Below are positions 9,836 through 19,864 of a DNA stretch of 29,864 nt, piece by piece. The DNA comes from Asterionellopsis glacialis (lineage: Eukaryota > Bacillariophyta > Plagiogrammaphyceae > Rhaphoneidales > Asterionellopsidaceae). Location of the stretch: assembly GCA_014885115.2 (NCBI GenBank), contig WKLE02003275.1:1-29864 (forward strand). Reading direction: 5' to 3'. A model generated the notes under the pieces. The model worked only from the letters and a program-made list of their open reading frames with translations. It ran no database searches and was not told where the DNA came from. Every line of letters begins with the position of its first letter. Position 1 is the stretch's first letter. The position numbers and the translations under genes were made by a program.

Positions 9836-9860
9836 CTCTCTCTAGAGAGAGGATAGTACC
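9832..9860. promoter_or_regulatory. Inverted repeat with a perfect 16-bp palindromic core
   Basis: The core CTCTCTCTAGAGAGAG (9836-9851) is a perfect palindrome. Outer arms GGTACT (9832-9837) and AGTACC (9855-9860) can extend the stem with a small bulge. It lies about 125-150 bp upstream of the 9984 start codon. It could be a dimeric protein site or, if transcribed, a 5' UTR hairpin. Confidence 0.4.
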
Positions 9861-9983
9861 AGAGTACCTTCCTTCTCGCGATTGACTGGATGCTGCCGAT
9901 CACCTGACTGATGTGTTTATGTGTGTTGGATCGCTTTTCTGGAATAGAACAACGCAAGGCACAACCATGATCGCAATGACACG

Positions 9984-11642
9984 ATGATGAGGCTTCGTCG
10001 ACCACTAGCCGTTTCTTTTGCGTCCCTATTAATGAAAAGTGTGCTGCAGTCATCTCTCGCCAACTCTAAATTGAGATTTGCTGTTGCATCAAAACATCCG
10101 AGTGCCTTCACCAAACATTGGCACGTACACAGATGTTTCCGAACGACTACACAATCTCAAAATTCATCATGTCAAATAGACTATCGAAATTGTTTTTTTC
10201 GTAATATACATTCTGAGAAGACTTACGCGTATAGATCATTGCGAGCTGGTACACGATTTTTTGCGTCAAGCACGAATGATGCAGATGAGACACCTGAGTC
10301 GGATATGAGTGCTCTATACCAAGAATGGACTTTAGAACAGGACCAACTTTTGTATGAAAACCGAAAAGAATCATTGCCTGCATTAGCAGCTTTGCTGGGA
10401 CGAGGTCTTCGTGGCGTTGAAACACGACTTCAAAAGTTAACCAACGTAAATAGTCCTGCTTATGAACGCCTTTTTTCTCTCACTAGTAGTGGCAATGGAA
10501 ATAACTACAACATGATGGCGGACAAGGATGGAGACAAAAAAAAATTAGTTCCTGCCAAGGAAATTTTGCGTCGTATTCAATGGGACTATTCTTTAACCGA
10601 GTCTGATTTTTCAATTCTTTATTATGACCGTGTCGAAGATGAAGTTTTGGAGTCCGCCATGGATGCACCCAACGAATCGATAGCAGGACCTCAAGAGCGA
10701 TGGGTAGATGCATTACCTGAGCATCGGATTGTAGGAATCATGTATAAGGAAAGGATTGTTTGGGACCGTGAGAAACGAATTGACCGCGTCTTTGGATCAA
10801 CCACTAGTGAAACAATTGACATAGTTATGAAGCAATATCCAGAATGGAAAGAAAAGAAAGATGCTGCTATTGCCTGGAATCGCCAACGACAGGCTGAAGT
10901 TACTCATACTATGCAACGCATGTTGGGACAAAACCGTTTCGCCATGTTGAAGAGTTGGTCATCCGATCTACAGCAAATTGCGAATGAAAACAGCCAAGAC
11001 AGTGAATCACTTGGTAGCGACCTTTTAGTTCCAAAGAACGAGGTGGAGAAGTATGTCAAATCGTCATTGCAATTATTTCGTGAGGCCAGAGATGACCCCA
11101 TGAGTTGTCCAGAACCATCTCTTATTCCCATGACAGACATTTTGGCACTGGAATCTTTATCAGAACTTGTCGCCTTACTTCCTGACAGTGCATTACGACC
11201 CACAATATTATCAGAGATTGTAACTCTGATGAATAAACTTGAAGGGAAAAGTGGGACTGGGACAAAGTCTTTGTCGTCCTCCAAGCAAGGAGCTGTTTTA
11301 CCAGAACTTCGCGAAGAAGATTTGGAAGAGAACCATGTGCGAGGCTCAGGTCCAGGAGGCCAAAAGATCAATAAGACATCGAATAAGGTAATCCTTGTAC
11401 ACATGCCGACAGGGTTGCGGGTGGAGTGTCAAGACACTAGATCGTTACAACAAAATAGAAAAATTGCCAGGAAACGACTACGTCTAAAACTTGATGAATA
11501 CTTGAATGGAAGCCAAAGTAGAGCAAGTATCAAAGCCGACAAGGCAGCCACCAAAAAGGCAAAAGCAAAGGCCCGCAGTAAAGCAAGGCAACGCAAAAAG
11601 AAACAGAAAACGGAAGCTCAAGTACGATCCGATGAAGAATGA
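9984..11642 (+). CDS. MJ1316 (DUF504) domain fused to GGQ class-I release-factor domain
   Basis: A 552-residue protein. Residues 1-95 are rich in Arg, Ser and Phe with few acids, like a mitochondrial presequence; a plastid destination is less likely but not excluded. Residues 113-165 (EWTLEQDQLLY then LAALLGRGLRGVETRL) look like a SANT/Myb-type helical unit. Residues 190-272 match the MJ1316 RNA cyclic-group end-recognition family (ILRRIQWDYSLTESDFSILY, LPEHRIVGI, VWDREKRIDRVFGS). Residues 436-508 are an RF-1 domain with the peptidyl-tRNA hydrolysis motif GGQ at 458-460 (RGSGPGGQKINKTSN), followed by a Lys/Arg-rich tail typical of the codon-independent rescue factors ICT1 and MTRFR, which contacts rRNA. 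Codon-recognition domains are absent. The expected role is release of stalled nascent chains in an organelle, perhaps on ribosomes carrying cleaved RNA. Domain roles are family knowledge; the joint function is inference. Confidence 0.85.
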   Translation: MMRLRRPLAVSFASLLMKSVLQSSLANSKLRFAVASKHPSAFTKHWHVHRCFRTTTQSQNSSCQIDYRNCFFRNIHSEKTYAYRSLRAGTRFFASSTNDADETPESDMSALYQEWTLEQDQLLYENRKESLPALAALLGRGLRGVETRLQKLTNVNSPAYERLFSLTSSGNGNNYNMMADKDGDKKKLVPAKEILRRIQWDYSLTESDFSILYYDRVEDEVLESAMDAPNESIAGPQERWVDALPEHRIVGIMYKERIVWDREKRIDRVFGSTTSETIDIVMKQYPEWKEKKDAAIAWNRQRQAEVTHTMQRMLGQNRFAMLKSWSSDLQQIANENSQDSESLGSDLLVPKNEVEKYVKSSLQLFREARDDPMSCPEPSLIPMTDILALESLSELVALLPDSALRPTILSEIVTLMNKLEGKSGTGTKSLSSSKQGAVLPELREEDLEENHVRGSGPGGQKINKTSNKVILVHMPTGLRVECQDTRSLQQNRKIARKRLRLKLDEYLNGSQSRASIKADKAATKKAKAKARSKARQRKKKQKTEAQVRSDEE

Positions 11643-12374
11643 AGTTAAAATCGTCATGATAAATATCAAGTCTTGTATTTGCCTCGGGATTCCCAAGAAA
11701 TATACTTTATCCATCGAGGTACCATTCATGTTAGTGACGGATCAAGGCCACGATCTAGTTCAAGCAGGTTTGAAGGAAGAAGAGGCATAAAGAGAGGAAA
11801 CAACTAGAAATTAGAAAGGTAACTATGTTACTTTGTACAAATTTAAAAAATAATAGAAATAGGCCGTTTTCTGTTCCCTTTCGCTGCATCTATCCCTTGT
11901 CTCTCTCTAGAGCAAAAAAAGAAAGATTTGACATGCACGAGACAACACACACACGCACAACCAAAGTTTTTTATTCTTCGTGTACGAGAAGTAGTAGTAC
12001 GAGATACGAATTTTCGATATACTAATATGTAAAGTGAGTTTTCATTAAAATATAATGTTATGTAACTAATAGTATAAATAGAATGTTACGTGTATACAAA
12101 CAATGATTAGTGTAGTAATGCATGTTTTCTTTCCCTTTTTCATGCATTAAACCAATCCATGATTTTTAGGGAACTCGCCTCTTTCCAAATTTAAAATAGT
12201 GTGGTCTTGTGTGTGTATGTATATATATAATATGTATGTCGCAGTGTAGGTGAGTTGAGTGTATCTCATGGTACGGTCTGTAAGAATGACGGATTGAAAA
12301 CTGCGTGTTTGCCAAATGGAGATTTGAGTTGTACCCCCTCTTTTTGGGCTGGCGCATTTTTTCCCTTTCCTTCT
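11643..12374. other. AT-rich intergenic region
   Basis: No gene is supported. There is a TG/TA-rich simple-sequence tract at about 12205-12240 and several ATA-rich blocks at 12030-12090. It lies between the 3' ends of the + release-factor gene and the - small secreted gene, so it probably contains both polyadenylation regions. Confidence 0.5.
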
Positions 12375-12758
12375 TTAGATTCTCCATGCTTTTTTGGTAC
12401 GTGCATTTTTGACTTGAGGAGGAATTACCGCCGACGACGATGCACGAAATTCACAAAATAAAGCACCTGCCAATGCAACACTCACAGCTGTATTGACTGC
12501 AACATTCAATTTATCCAACACTTTGTTCGAAAGACCAAAAGTTGTTGACGTTGGCTTTGTTTGAAGTTGTGGCTGTTGTACTTGAAGCTGTTGCATTAAC
12601 ATGGAAGGCACTGTGACCGCCAACAATGCATTGTTTAAATAATCATCATCTAATGCTACGCCTGATGTTGTTCGAGCACAGAGTTGCTGTGCAGAAATAT
12701 CATGCAATGATGCAAAGAGAGAAAGAACAAGTAAAAGAAATTTGTCAAGTCGTAACAT
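12375..12758 (-). CDS. Small secreted or membrane-anchored protein of unknown function
   Basis: A 127-residue open frame with an ATG start. Residues 1-23 form a good signal peptide (MLRLDKFLLLVLSLFASLHD, cleavage likely after ISA). The middle (55-70) is Gln-rich. Residues 86-104 (VAVNTAVSVALAGALFCEF) could be one membrane helix, followed by a basic tail ending KNARTKKAWRI. I recognise no family. The signal peptide makes it more credible than other short frames here, but composition alone cannot prove it is expressed. A longer overlapping frame in another register (12656-13174, -) has no features of a protein. Confidence 0.5.
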   Translation of the reverse strand: MLRLDKFLLLVLSLFASLHDISAQQLCARTTSGVALDDDYLNNALLAVTVPSMLMQQLQVQQPQLQTKPTSTTFGLSNKVLDKLNVAVNTAVSVALAGALFCEFRASSSAVIPPQVKNARTKKAWRI

Positions 12759-13742
12759 ATTGATATTGATTGATTGATAGAAGGGTTGTCCTTGTCGTTT
12801 CTTTGATGGATTACGAAGAATTGTGTTCTAGATGTTGAAAGTTCGTGCTGAGATCTGCAACAAAATGCTGGTTGTATGTCTCTTGAATGCTTTCTCGATT
12901 GGAGTCTTTTTATTATAGTCGATCTTGCTTTATCGAGAGAAAAACTGTGTCTCGGGAAGAAGTCTCGAGAATGCTTTTTTATTCTCACACGGTGCGCCAA
13001 TACCACTGAAATGTTTCTTTTTTGGAAACGGTACGTTGTTAAAGTACTGTATGAAACGTATACTTGACAAAGTAGCGGCTTAAATACTTCAAAGAACAGC
13101 AGGTGGTGTGGCGTTGGGGCACGCATGCGTTTGTTGTTGAAGTTGGGTGACAACAAAAAATTCTCGCTTAGCATCTGCCCGGTGGTGACATGCCGCCTCG
13201 CAGCAAATGAAGCAAAGACAGCAACAAAAAATAATAAATGACCTCATCGCTGATCATATCATTTATATCCATTGCTGGTGCTTTTCAATAATAGAAATCT
13301 TTATCTTTTTTTCCAGTAGGAGAAATGGTAATTATCAAAATCGCATACCCGACACAGAAAGACAACAAGAGATAGAGATATTATAAAAAGTTGACGACGT
13401 CAACAAAACCCGGATAATTGATCCATACAGTGAAGATATAGTCTTTTCTTGCTTTGAAAATATCTTTGTCTCAAGAAAGATTGAATAATCTCAGCAAACA
13501 CGTGGGGGATTGCAGGGATCGAAAATCAGTATCACAATTCATTTCACGGATATCTATATCTCTAATTTGGATACAATGCCTCTACTTTAATAATCACTGT
13601 GAAGAACAAAAACAGGCGGAGTTATTCTTGTTACAATGATGCTTTGGGAGTAGTAGTTGTTGTCTATGGTGACGATAATGATGATGGTGATAATGACACT
13701 ATGGATCATGAATATTCAGCTGCTGTTCAATCTTAAAATATT
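12759..13742. other. Non-coding region upstream of the small secreted gene
   Basis: No gene is supported. 12870-12990 contains several TCTCGA/GAATGCTTT words on either side of each other, a loose repeat. The downstream part grades into GAT/GTT-rich simple sequence near 13660-13700. Confidence 0.45.
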
Positions 13743-13799
13743 TCACAAATTTGCCTCCAACTTGGTAACAACTAATTTGGGTGCTGTATTGTTCATTGA

Positions 13800-13945
13800 G
13801 GATGAAGCACCAGTTGTAGATGAAGCAGTCGTAGTTGTGTTTGAATCATTGTTGCTGTTGTTGTCATCTGTTGACGAAGATGTTGTTGTTGCTATGGTTG
13901 TGGACAACAATGATGACAATGACAATGATAATGATGATAATTCTG
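13800..13945. repeat. GTT/GAT-rich simple sequence
   Basis: Interrupted trinucleotide tracts (GTTGTTGTT and ATGATGAC types) that give low-complexity open frames on both strands, for example Ser/Thr/Asn runs on - and Val/Asp runs on +. The open frames here should not be taken as genes. Confidence 0.6.
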
Positions 13946-14996
13946 GAATATATATCCATTCATTCCCACAAGATGATCGACAATGTCCTTCACAATCACC
14001 CAATTCAATAATTGCAAATGGAAATTAAGATAAATATCCACCATCATATAATATCCATAAACAATCATCTTGCATTTCACATAAGGTTGAATTAATATCA
14101 TGATAGGATTTTTTTGTCTGCCTCCATGAGGAGTTTCAATTGTACAATCAATATTTCCAATCACAGCTGCTATTGACATTTGAGTTGTATGACAAATAAT
14201 TGGATAGTTTTTCATATATAACAAGGATGTTTCAGGTGTAAGATGCTGTTTGTTAAAACCATCAGTAACATCATTTCTTCTTGTCAAGGTGGTAGTTTTT
14301 TTGTTTTACAAAAATGATCTTCAATAAATTTTCCACATTTTTTGCAAACTCGTTTTGTATTATCAGCTATAGCCATTTCACATGTGTTGTATTGAATTAG
14401 TTCATAGTTGTGCTTTTAGAAGAAGGCAATGACAAAAAACCTGTCTTTTCAGTACTGTTCTTATCCTTTTGACATCCTAATCAAGAAGGAATAATGTGAC
14501 TTTCAAATGCATCATCTTCACTCAATGTAAATAATTATTCATATAGAAGATACCTATCTTGGTGATTATGATTTTTATGTGGTGAAGCTTCAAGGAGTTG
14601 TAATCCAGCAATAGGAACAACCACAGATCCAAAATAATCCAATGTTTGCTTATCAACATATCCACATAAACAAAAATACAAACTATTAGTATGCAATTTA
14701 TCTTTTGTAGACAACTTGTTTGTAGAAGAGTAAGATTGAACCTTAGACCAAATTTCATCTGACAATGTTTGAATAATTTGAAAATGTTGATTTTCTTCCA
14801 GTGCTTGTGTGGTATCAGAATGTACCAAATTCAATGATGGTTGCTGTAAAAAGCCATTTATGTATTCATTGTCAACTAACCGTTAAAAGCTTTCAATTGG
14901 AATTGGGTAAATATTGTATCCATGTGAGGGATCTTTATAAATTGTTAATGCTTCACATAAACCAAGAATAAAAATCCATAGTGCTAAAATTTGAGG

Positions 14997-15021
14997 TTGT
15001 TGTTGTTGTTGTTGTTGTTGT

Positions 15022-15062
<41 letters not shown>

Positions 15063-15139
15063 TTGTTGTTGTTGTTGCTGTTGTTGCTGCTGCTGCTGTT
15101 GTTGTTGTTGTTGTTGTTGTTGCTGTTGTTGTTGTTGTG
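14997..15139. repeat. 143-bp interrupted TTG/CTG (CAA/CAG) microsatellite
   Basis: An almost pure mixture of TTG and CTG units on +. On - it reads as poly-Gln in one frame and Asn/Ser-rich in another; on + it reads as Val/Ala. It sits inside the eroded minus-strand remnant, and the two plausible reading frames on either side meet here, so repeat slippage probably caused one of the frame changes. It is not a CRISPR array: there are no spacers. Confidence 0.85.
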
Positions 15140-16696
15140 ATTTACTGCCAGCCATTGATGATGGCAAACATGTGTACAAAATGTTTCTTGTAATTCTTTT
15201 GCATTCAAAATCAATTGATCACAGTCATTGATTGTGTTTAGGATATGGGTCTTATGCAAGAGTATCACAGTGGAAGTATTGTTAATTTTGTCACAACCTT
15301 GCCTGAGTACATAACCAAGGGGTCACTTTTGTAGTATTTGGCTTTCACTTTTGTATAATCAATTATTTTTGTTTTTGACAAGCAGTAAGGGGGCAATTTT
15401 GGGTGACACCAACAAAAAAGGTGTCTGCGCTTGACTTTGTTTTTATTGTGCAGTAAGGATTGGCATTAAGTAACACTAAATAAATCTACTGTTTTCTTGT
15501 TGACCATTTTCTTTTTGGTTTGTGTGCATTGCTGCTTGTGGCTGTGTGCAGGTTCTAGGTTTTGCTTTTGGCTTCTTTTTGATTTTTTTAAAAGAACATG
15601 TGGCACATGAAAACTGAACCGGCTCCCAATGGTCAGATGGATAATGGTAAAAACCATTCAGGAACCACTATTCTACAATTTCATACAAATTTGTACTTAA
15701 GCTACACAATCCCAAATAATGCATTTGACATGCATTACATATTGCTGGTCTAACTGATTGGGTTGTTATCTTACCCACATCCAGATCATCAAAATCATAT
15801 TCCTCTGTGGCCCATGCAAGTAATTTATCTTCAATGGATTTCCAATGACAATCACACTTCTCACAACCTTGTTCACACTTGTAACAGATCATCTACTTTT
15901 CTCCTTCCATTTCAGGATCACAATAATATGCATAATTGGCTTGAAACCACAAGGTGTGGCCACTACATAGTCCCTTCCAACTGGTTGGTGTTTCTGGAGT
16001 TGGAGGTGGGCTTTCTACGTCATAATTTTCAAAGTGATTACATGTCACTGGTGACCCTAGCAATGATATAGGTTTTTCTCTTTTTTTTACAGGAGAGGGA
16101 GTGATTTTTTTCTCACTCATCTTGTTTGATTATTATGACTCTTGGAATATATTTTTTTACAAACACAACAAAATCAATCATTGTCCATTGTTTTATCCAA
16201 CTGACAAACTTCATGAATTTTCATTGGAAGCTATGTGCTACATCAGCGACTACTCTGGACTACTCTGACAAAAGAACCTGCAATACACACCAAAAAAATG
16301 TCTCCACAACAAAACTATACAATCAACAATGGTATTGCATCTCTGTTATTTCTATTATTGTTAACGTACACTGGTATCACATATGTTTCAATGCTTCCAA
16401 TTATAGAATCAACATATAACAATTTGATTCTATGATAAAAAGAAAAGCAACTACAATTCAACAATCAACATAATTTTGTTATAAACACTACGATCAACAA
16501 TCATATCACCTAGATAAAAATATATGTAATTACCTATTATGTACTTGTTCAGGTACTCACATATTGCCAGTGTTTCAACACATCAAAATTTTTGAAAAGT
16601 AGCAACAAGCAACATCTCAAACTAAGACAGAGTACAATTCAACAATCAACATTATTTTAGGAATTATACACACAATATGAATGCAAGTAAAAAAGT

Positions 16697-19212
16697 ATGA
16701 TTAGTAAAAAAAGAAAAAAAACTAGTCAGGTAAATATTATCACTCCTGGACATGATAATGATGAAAATACAAAGTTTCCTGAGAAACCTAGTTTTCTTGT
16801 TCATCAACTCATGTCAGGAGGTGCTGGTGGAAAACTCAGCATGGAATGTGAATCCAGGAAAAAAAAATGGAATAGAGATGAGTGCTATGAACTAATAATT
16901 GAAAAGGAACAGGATCATGAAGAAGAACAAATAGTAGGAGACAAAGAAGATTTTAACAGCATGTACAAAAAACAAAACAGATCAGGAAGCAAATGATGTC
17001 AATTCCAAAGAAGAACATCAAAATGTGTTACTTTCTTTCAGAGAACTAAAAATAAACATTGAGAAACACTTTTGCTGTAAGAAATGCAAGGATCAAGAAA
17101 TATCATCCTATATAGAAGTAGAGATGGTGAATATGTATGTTCTAAGAACAAAAAAGTAAGTTGTGTCTGTCCCACCTGGGAAAAACGTTGTCATGCACCA
17201 TTTTTTATGGAATGTGAACAAGTGGGTCTTTTTCTTAACCAATATAAGAAAAGGGGGCATTATGTTTCAATATACTATTTAAATAATTTACGGGCTGTGA
17301 TGATTTGTCATGCCTTGGGTCTTGGACCAAAAGATTGTAACAAAATTTTGGGGTTGTTTGGTCTGCAATCGAGCTACAATTCCAATTGGTTCACATAAAT
17401 TGAAAATGATATTAGCAAAGTTATTCATGACCTAGCCCAGGATATTCTGGATGAGAATCTGTTGGAGGAAATTAAACTTACTATGAAGGACCAAGAACTT
17501 TCATATGAGGAATGGCAGAACCAGGATCCAAGCAGAAAAGATAAAATCAAATTATCGTCTCCTTTGATATGGGATGGCAAAAGAGGAGTGCAGGTGTATC
17601 TTTGATTCAAATTTGGGACTTGCATTTTTAGTGGGAAAGCATACCAGAAAACCCATTTGCTATTTGGTTTGTACAAAAGTATGTTTGGAATGTAAAAAAG
17701 CCAAAATGGACCAAAAAGAACCTGCAATTCATGATTGTACAAAAACTACCAAGGATCCAGCAAAGGCATAGAAGCATTTGCTGGTGTTAATCATGTTTCA
17801 AAAATTTGGAGACACAAGTATTGTGTTTGTATAAGTCAGATATGTGCTGACAATGACAGTAGTATCAGAGCACAAATGAAACATTCGATTGCAGACAAAA
17901 TTGAGGCAGGGTTGGTTGACAAGGATGACTGGCCATGTGGTCCTCCAACAGCTTATTAAAAACGGAGTCCGAAGTTGAGTGATACTGGAAGATTGCCACT
18001 TGATGTAAAAGTCATACCTACATGGGTATGTGACCCAAATCATCAAAAAAAGGTATTTCGAAAAAAAAATGCATGCCAATGGATCACTAGCAACAAAGGT
18101 AGACGTACTTTGGATGGATAAGTACATTTTATTTTTTACAAAAAAAAAAAAAATATAATGAGTTTGCTAGTTTAAAAAAAATGCCAAGGCTCCTCTGGAA
18201 CATCTATTTGATTGTCATGTATATTGTACTAATGATTTTTGTCCAGTGCTAGCATATCCGGAGAAGGACTTCAGGGGTAAATATTGCTGCAATAATTCCA
18301 ACAAAGAATTGTATGCTTTTATGCAACCAATCTACAATGAATTTAATTCTGAGGAACAATTGTTGGAGATGATGCATTGCATGGATACACAAAAAAAAGA
18401 AGTACTTAATGCTGGCATTGCCTTCAAGGTTCCAAAACATAAAAATTATTCAACCAATTGGCGTTTGGCAACCAGAGTCCTAACCACAGTATTGATAAAT
18501 ATTGTTGGGTATGTAGAATTTTATACAAGACTGTTTCGAATTTTGGAAATTGATCCTGATAGTACAACAATTAATTAGTTGACAAGGTGTGAAGTTTAAC
18601 AACAGAAAAGTTATGAGCATAAAAAACAAACAACAACTAAATCTCAGAGATAACAAAAAAAAATGACAAGATCAGAGAGGGCTTATGTGATGGTAACAAA
18701 GAAAAAAAATGGGTGTTGATTATGGATCAGGCATTGGATATGCCAGATCACAAACGGAGGATACTGCCAATTCCACCACAAATAACACCAGTTAATTGTG
18801 TCCAGCATGTGGTCTAGCTGGTCATTCACAACAAAGTCATCAATCTTGCTTGAAATATAAACAACCAACAAAAAAAGCAAAGGTTGCAGCAAACAGAGGA
18901 CAAGAAGAAACAACACAAAATGCCAAGCAAGCAGGTTCCAAAATTTTGTGAAAAAAATGAGTATTGAAAAAACCAACAGCACTAAAAAAAATGACGCCTA
19001 TGTAAATCGAGAGAAGAAAATACTTTAGGAAAATTAGAGAAAGGGAATCCAAATTAGCAAGCTCCCAAAAAGTGTCATCTGACAGTGTATTGCTAACTGA
19101 TAAAACAAATTCCATGGAGTGGCTGACAGATGAGGTTTTGAGAGTAGATCAGATGGACTTCGACGATGATGCATACATCGATTCCGACACTTTTGAAGCT
19201 GATATGGAGTAA
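16697..19212 (+). pseudogene. Mutator-like (MULE) transposase, broken
   Basis: Family landmarks of a stramenopile Mutator-like DDE transposase appear in order but in different frames. A CKKCKD zinc-type pair lies near 17080. A conserved block (LRAVMICHALGLGPKDCNKI) lies at about 17287-17346 and an in-frame stop follows at 17396. DMGWQKRS, probably with the first catalytic Asp, is at 17566-17589. The block DSNLGLAFLVG, in a second frame, is at about 17602. ICADNDSS, probably with the second acid, is at 17840-17863. DPNHQKK is at 18032-18052. KHKNYS with TRVLTTVLINIVGYVEF is at about 18435-18520. A C-terminal zinc knuckle CPACGLAGHSQQSHQSC lies near 18800. At least four frame changes and four stops lie between them, so it cannot make an active enzyme. 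Motif roles are family knowledge recalled from diatom copies; catalytic assignment is tentative. I could not find terminal inverted repeats or target duplications by eye. Confidence 0.75.
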
Positions 19213-19864
19213 AAATGAAGTATGTAATTCGTTAGATAGATGTATAGAGTAATATTTTCTGTTATGAAATTGACCAAGAGGCAATTCGGAAAATAGGAAT
19301 TGCCATAATAGCATAATTTTTGTGATTTTACTGATTTTACTGTTTTTTTGGAAAAGTAAACCAACTAAGATTCTCGCGGTCAATTTCAGGCCAGAATATA
19401 ACTAAAATATGTTATTAGTAAAAGATCTGGTGCTCACATCTGACCAAAGAATAGGATAAAATGGATCATTCCCAGTGTGTTGGGGTCAAAAACGAAAAAA
19501 AAATTAAAAAAATAAAAAGTCTAGATGAAAGCACGAAAAATCAATCCCGAGAGGGACGGTTTTTATTTTACGTCGAGGAGTGAATTAAAAAACGTTCCAC
19601 CACCTTAAGAAGTTCAGGCTACTAACAAGAGACACCACCAAAGGAGTCTTAAAAAATGGAAGAAAAGGTTCGCAATGCACCAAAGACTACTCCAGGGCCC
19701 TGAGGAAGAAAGGAAGTCTACCACTTCCAAACCATGCTACTGACACCGAAATTGATTTCCTGCTTGGGAATTGAATACTAGAGGGTCGTGCAACCACACA
19801 CAAAAGGAAGTAATGCCATTTGTATATTTCATTTTCAAACGCAACATGCTGGACTAGAATAGAG
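19213..19864. other. Non-coding 3' flank of the large acyltransferase gene
   Basis: AT-rich DNA with A-runs at about 19495-19520. I see no gene. It holds the 3' UTR region of the minus-strand gene ending at 19865 and possibly the outer end of the dead transposon. Confidence 0.5.

Larger units (their letters stand above)
9376..9983. promoter_or_regulatory. Divergent intergenic region between the S1 and release-factor genes
   Basis: 608 bp separate the start codons of two divergent genes whose products both relate to translation in organelles. The region holds the ATGTG microsatellite, two exact TACCAGGTA dyads, GTCCTAC/GTAGGAC words at 9691-9697 and 9799-9805, and a strong hairpin at 9832-9860. 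Shared control of both genes is possible but not shown. Confidence 0.45.
13743..16120 (-). pseudogene. Eroded Cys-rich coding remnant of unknown family
   Basis: Protein-like pieces follow each other on - across frames. 16120-15896 starts with an ATG (MSEKKITPSPVKKREKPISL) and, after a single in-frame TAG, continues in the same frame to 15668, with Cys pairs CYKCEQGCEKCDC and CNACQMH. A further piece, 15268-14984 (LNAKELQETFCTHVCHHQW), enters the CAG/CAA repeat. A frame change in the repeat leads to 15179-14535, interrupted by one TAA at 14883 (IWSKVQSYSSTNK, LCGYVDKQTLDYFGSV). About 14400-14290 encodes VCKKCGKFIEDHFCK, a zinc-binding-like pattern. 14287-13892 (IICHTTQMSIAAVIGN) follows. Several stops and frame changes mean no intact product. 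It lies head-to-head with a dead transposase, so it may be a second gene of that element, an older insertion or a host gene. I recognise no family. Confidence 0.4.
13740..19212. mobile_element. Probable remnant of a Mutator-type DNA transposon (limits unknown)
   Basis: The region combines a dead transposase on + with a dead, oppositely oriented coding remnant, low-complexity tracts and no intact gene. It interrupts an otherwise gene-bearing window and contains none of the TACC-W-GGTA dyads. The boundaries are guesses from the coding remnants. The minus-strand remnant may not belong to the same element. Confidence 0.4.

Noticed and set aside
12656..13174. 172-residue open frame on -
   Set aside because: It overlaps the small secreted gene in another register, shows a composition rich in Phe, Ser, His and Arg without any motif, and lies mostly in the putative promoter.
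14290..14400. PiggyBac-type Cys-rich C-terminal domain on -
   Set aside because: A Cys pattern with CKKC and a later Cys is present, but I found none of the PiggyBac DDE core blocks upstream, so the resemblance is too weak.
14997..15139. CRISPR-like array
   Set aside because: It is a triplet microsatellite with no repeat-spacer structure, and the window is eukaryotic.
14981..15193. Poly-Val/Ala open frame on +
   Set aside because: It is only a readout of the TTG/CTG microsatellite.
13000..19864. Terminal inverted repeats of the Mutator-like element
   Set aside because: I compared the flanks by eye on both strands and found no convincing long inverted repeat or flanking 8-10 bp duplication; the ends may be lost or outside my guess.
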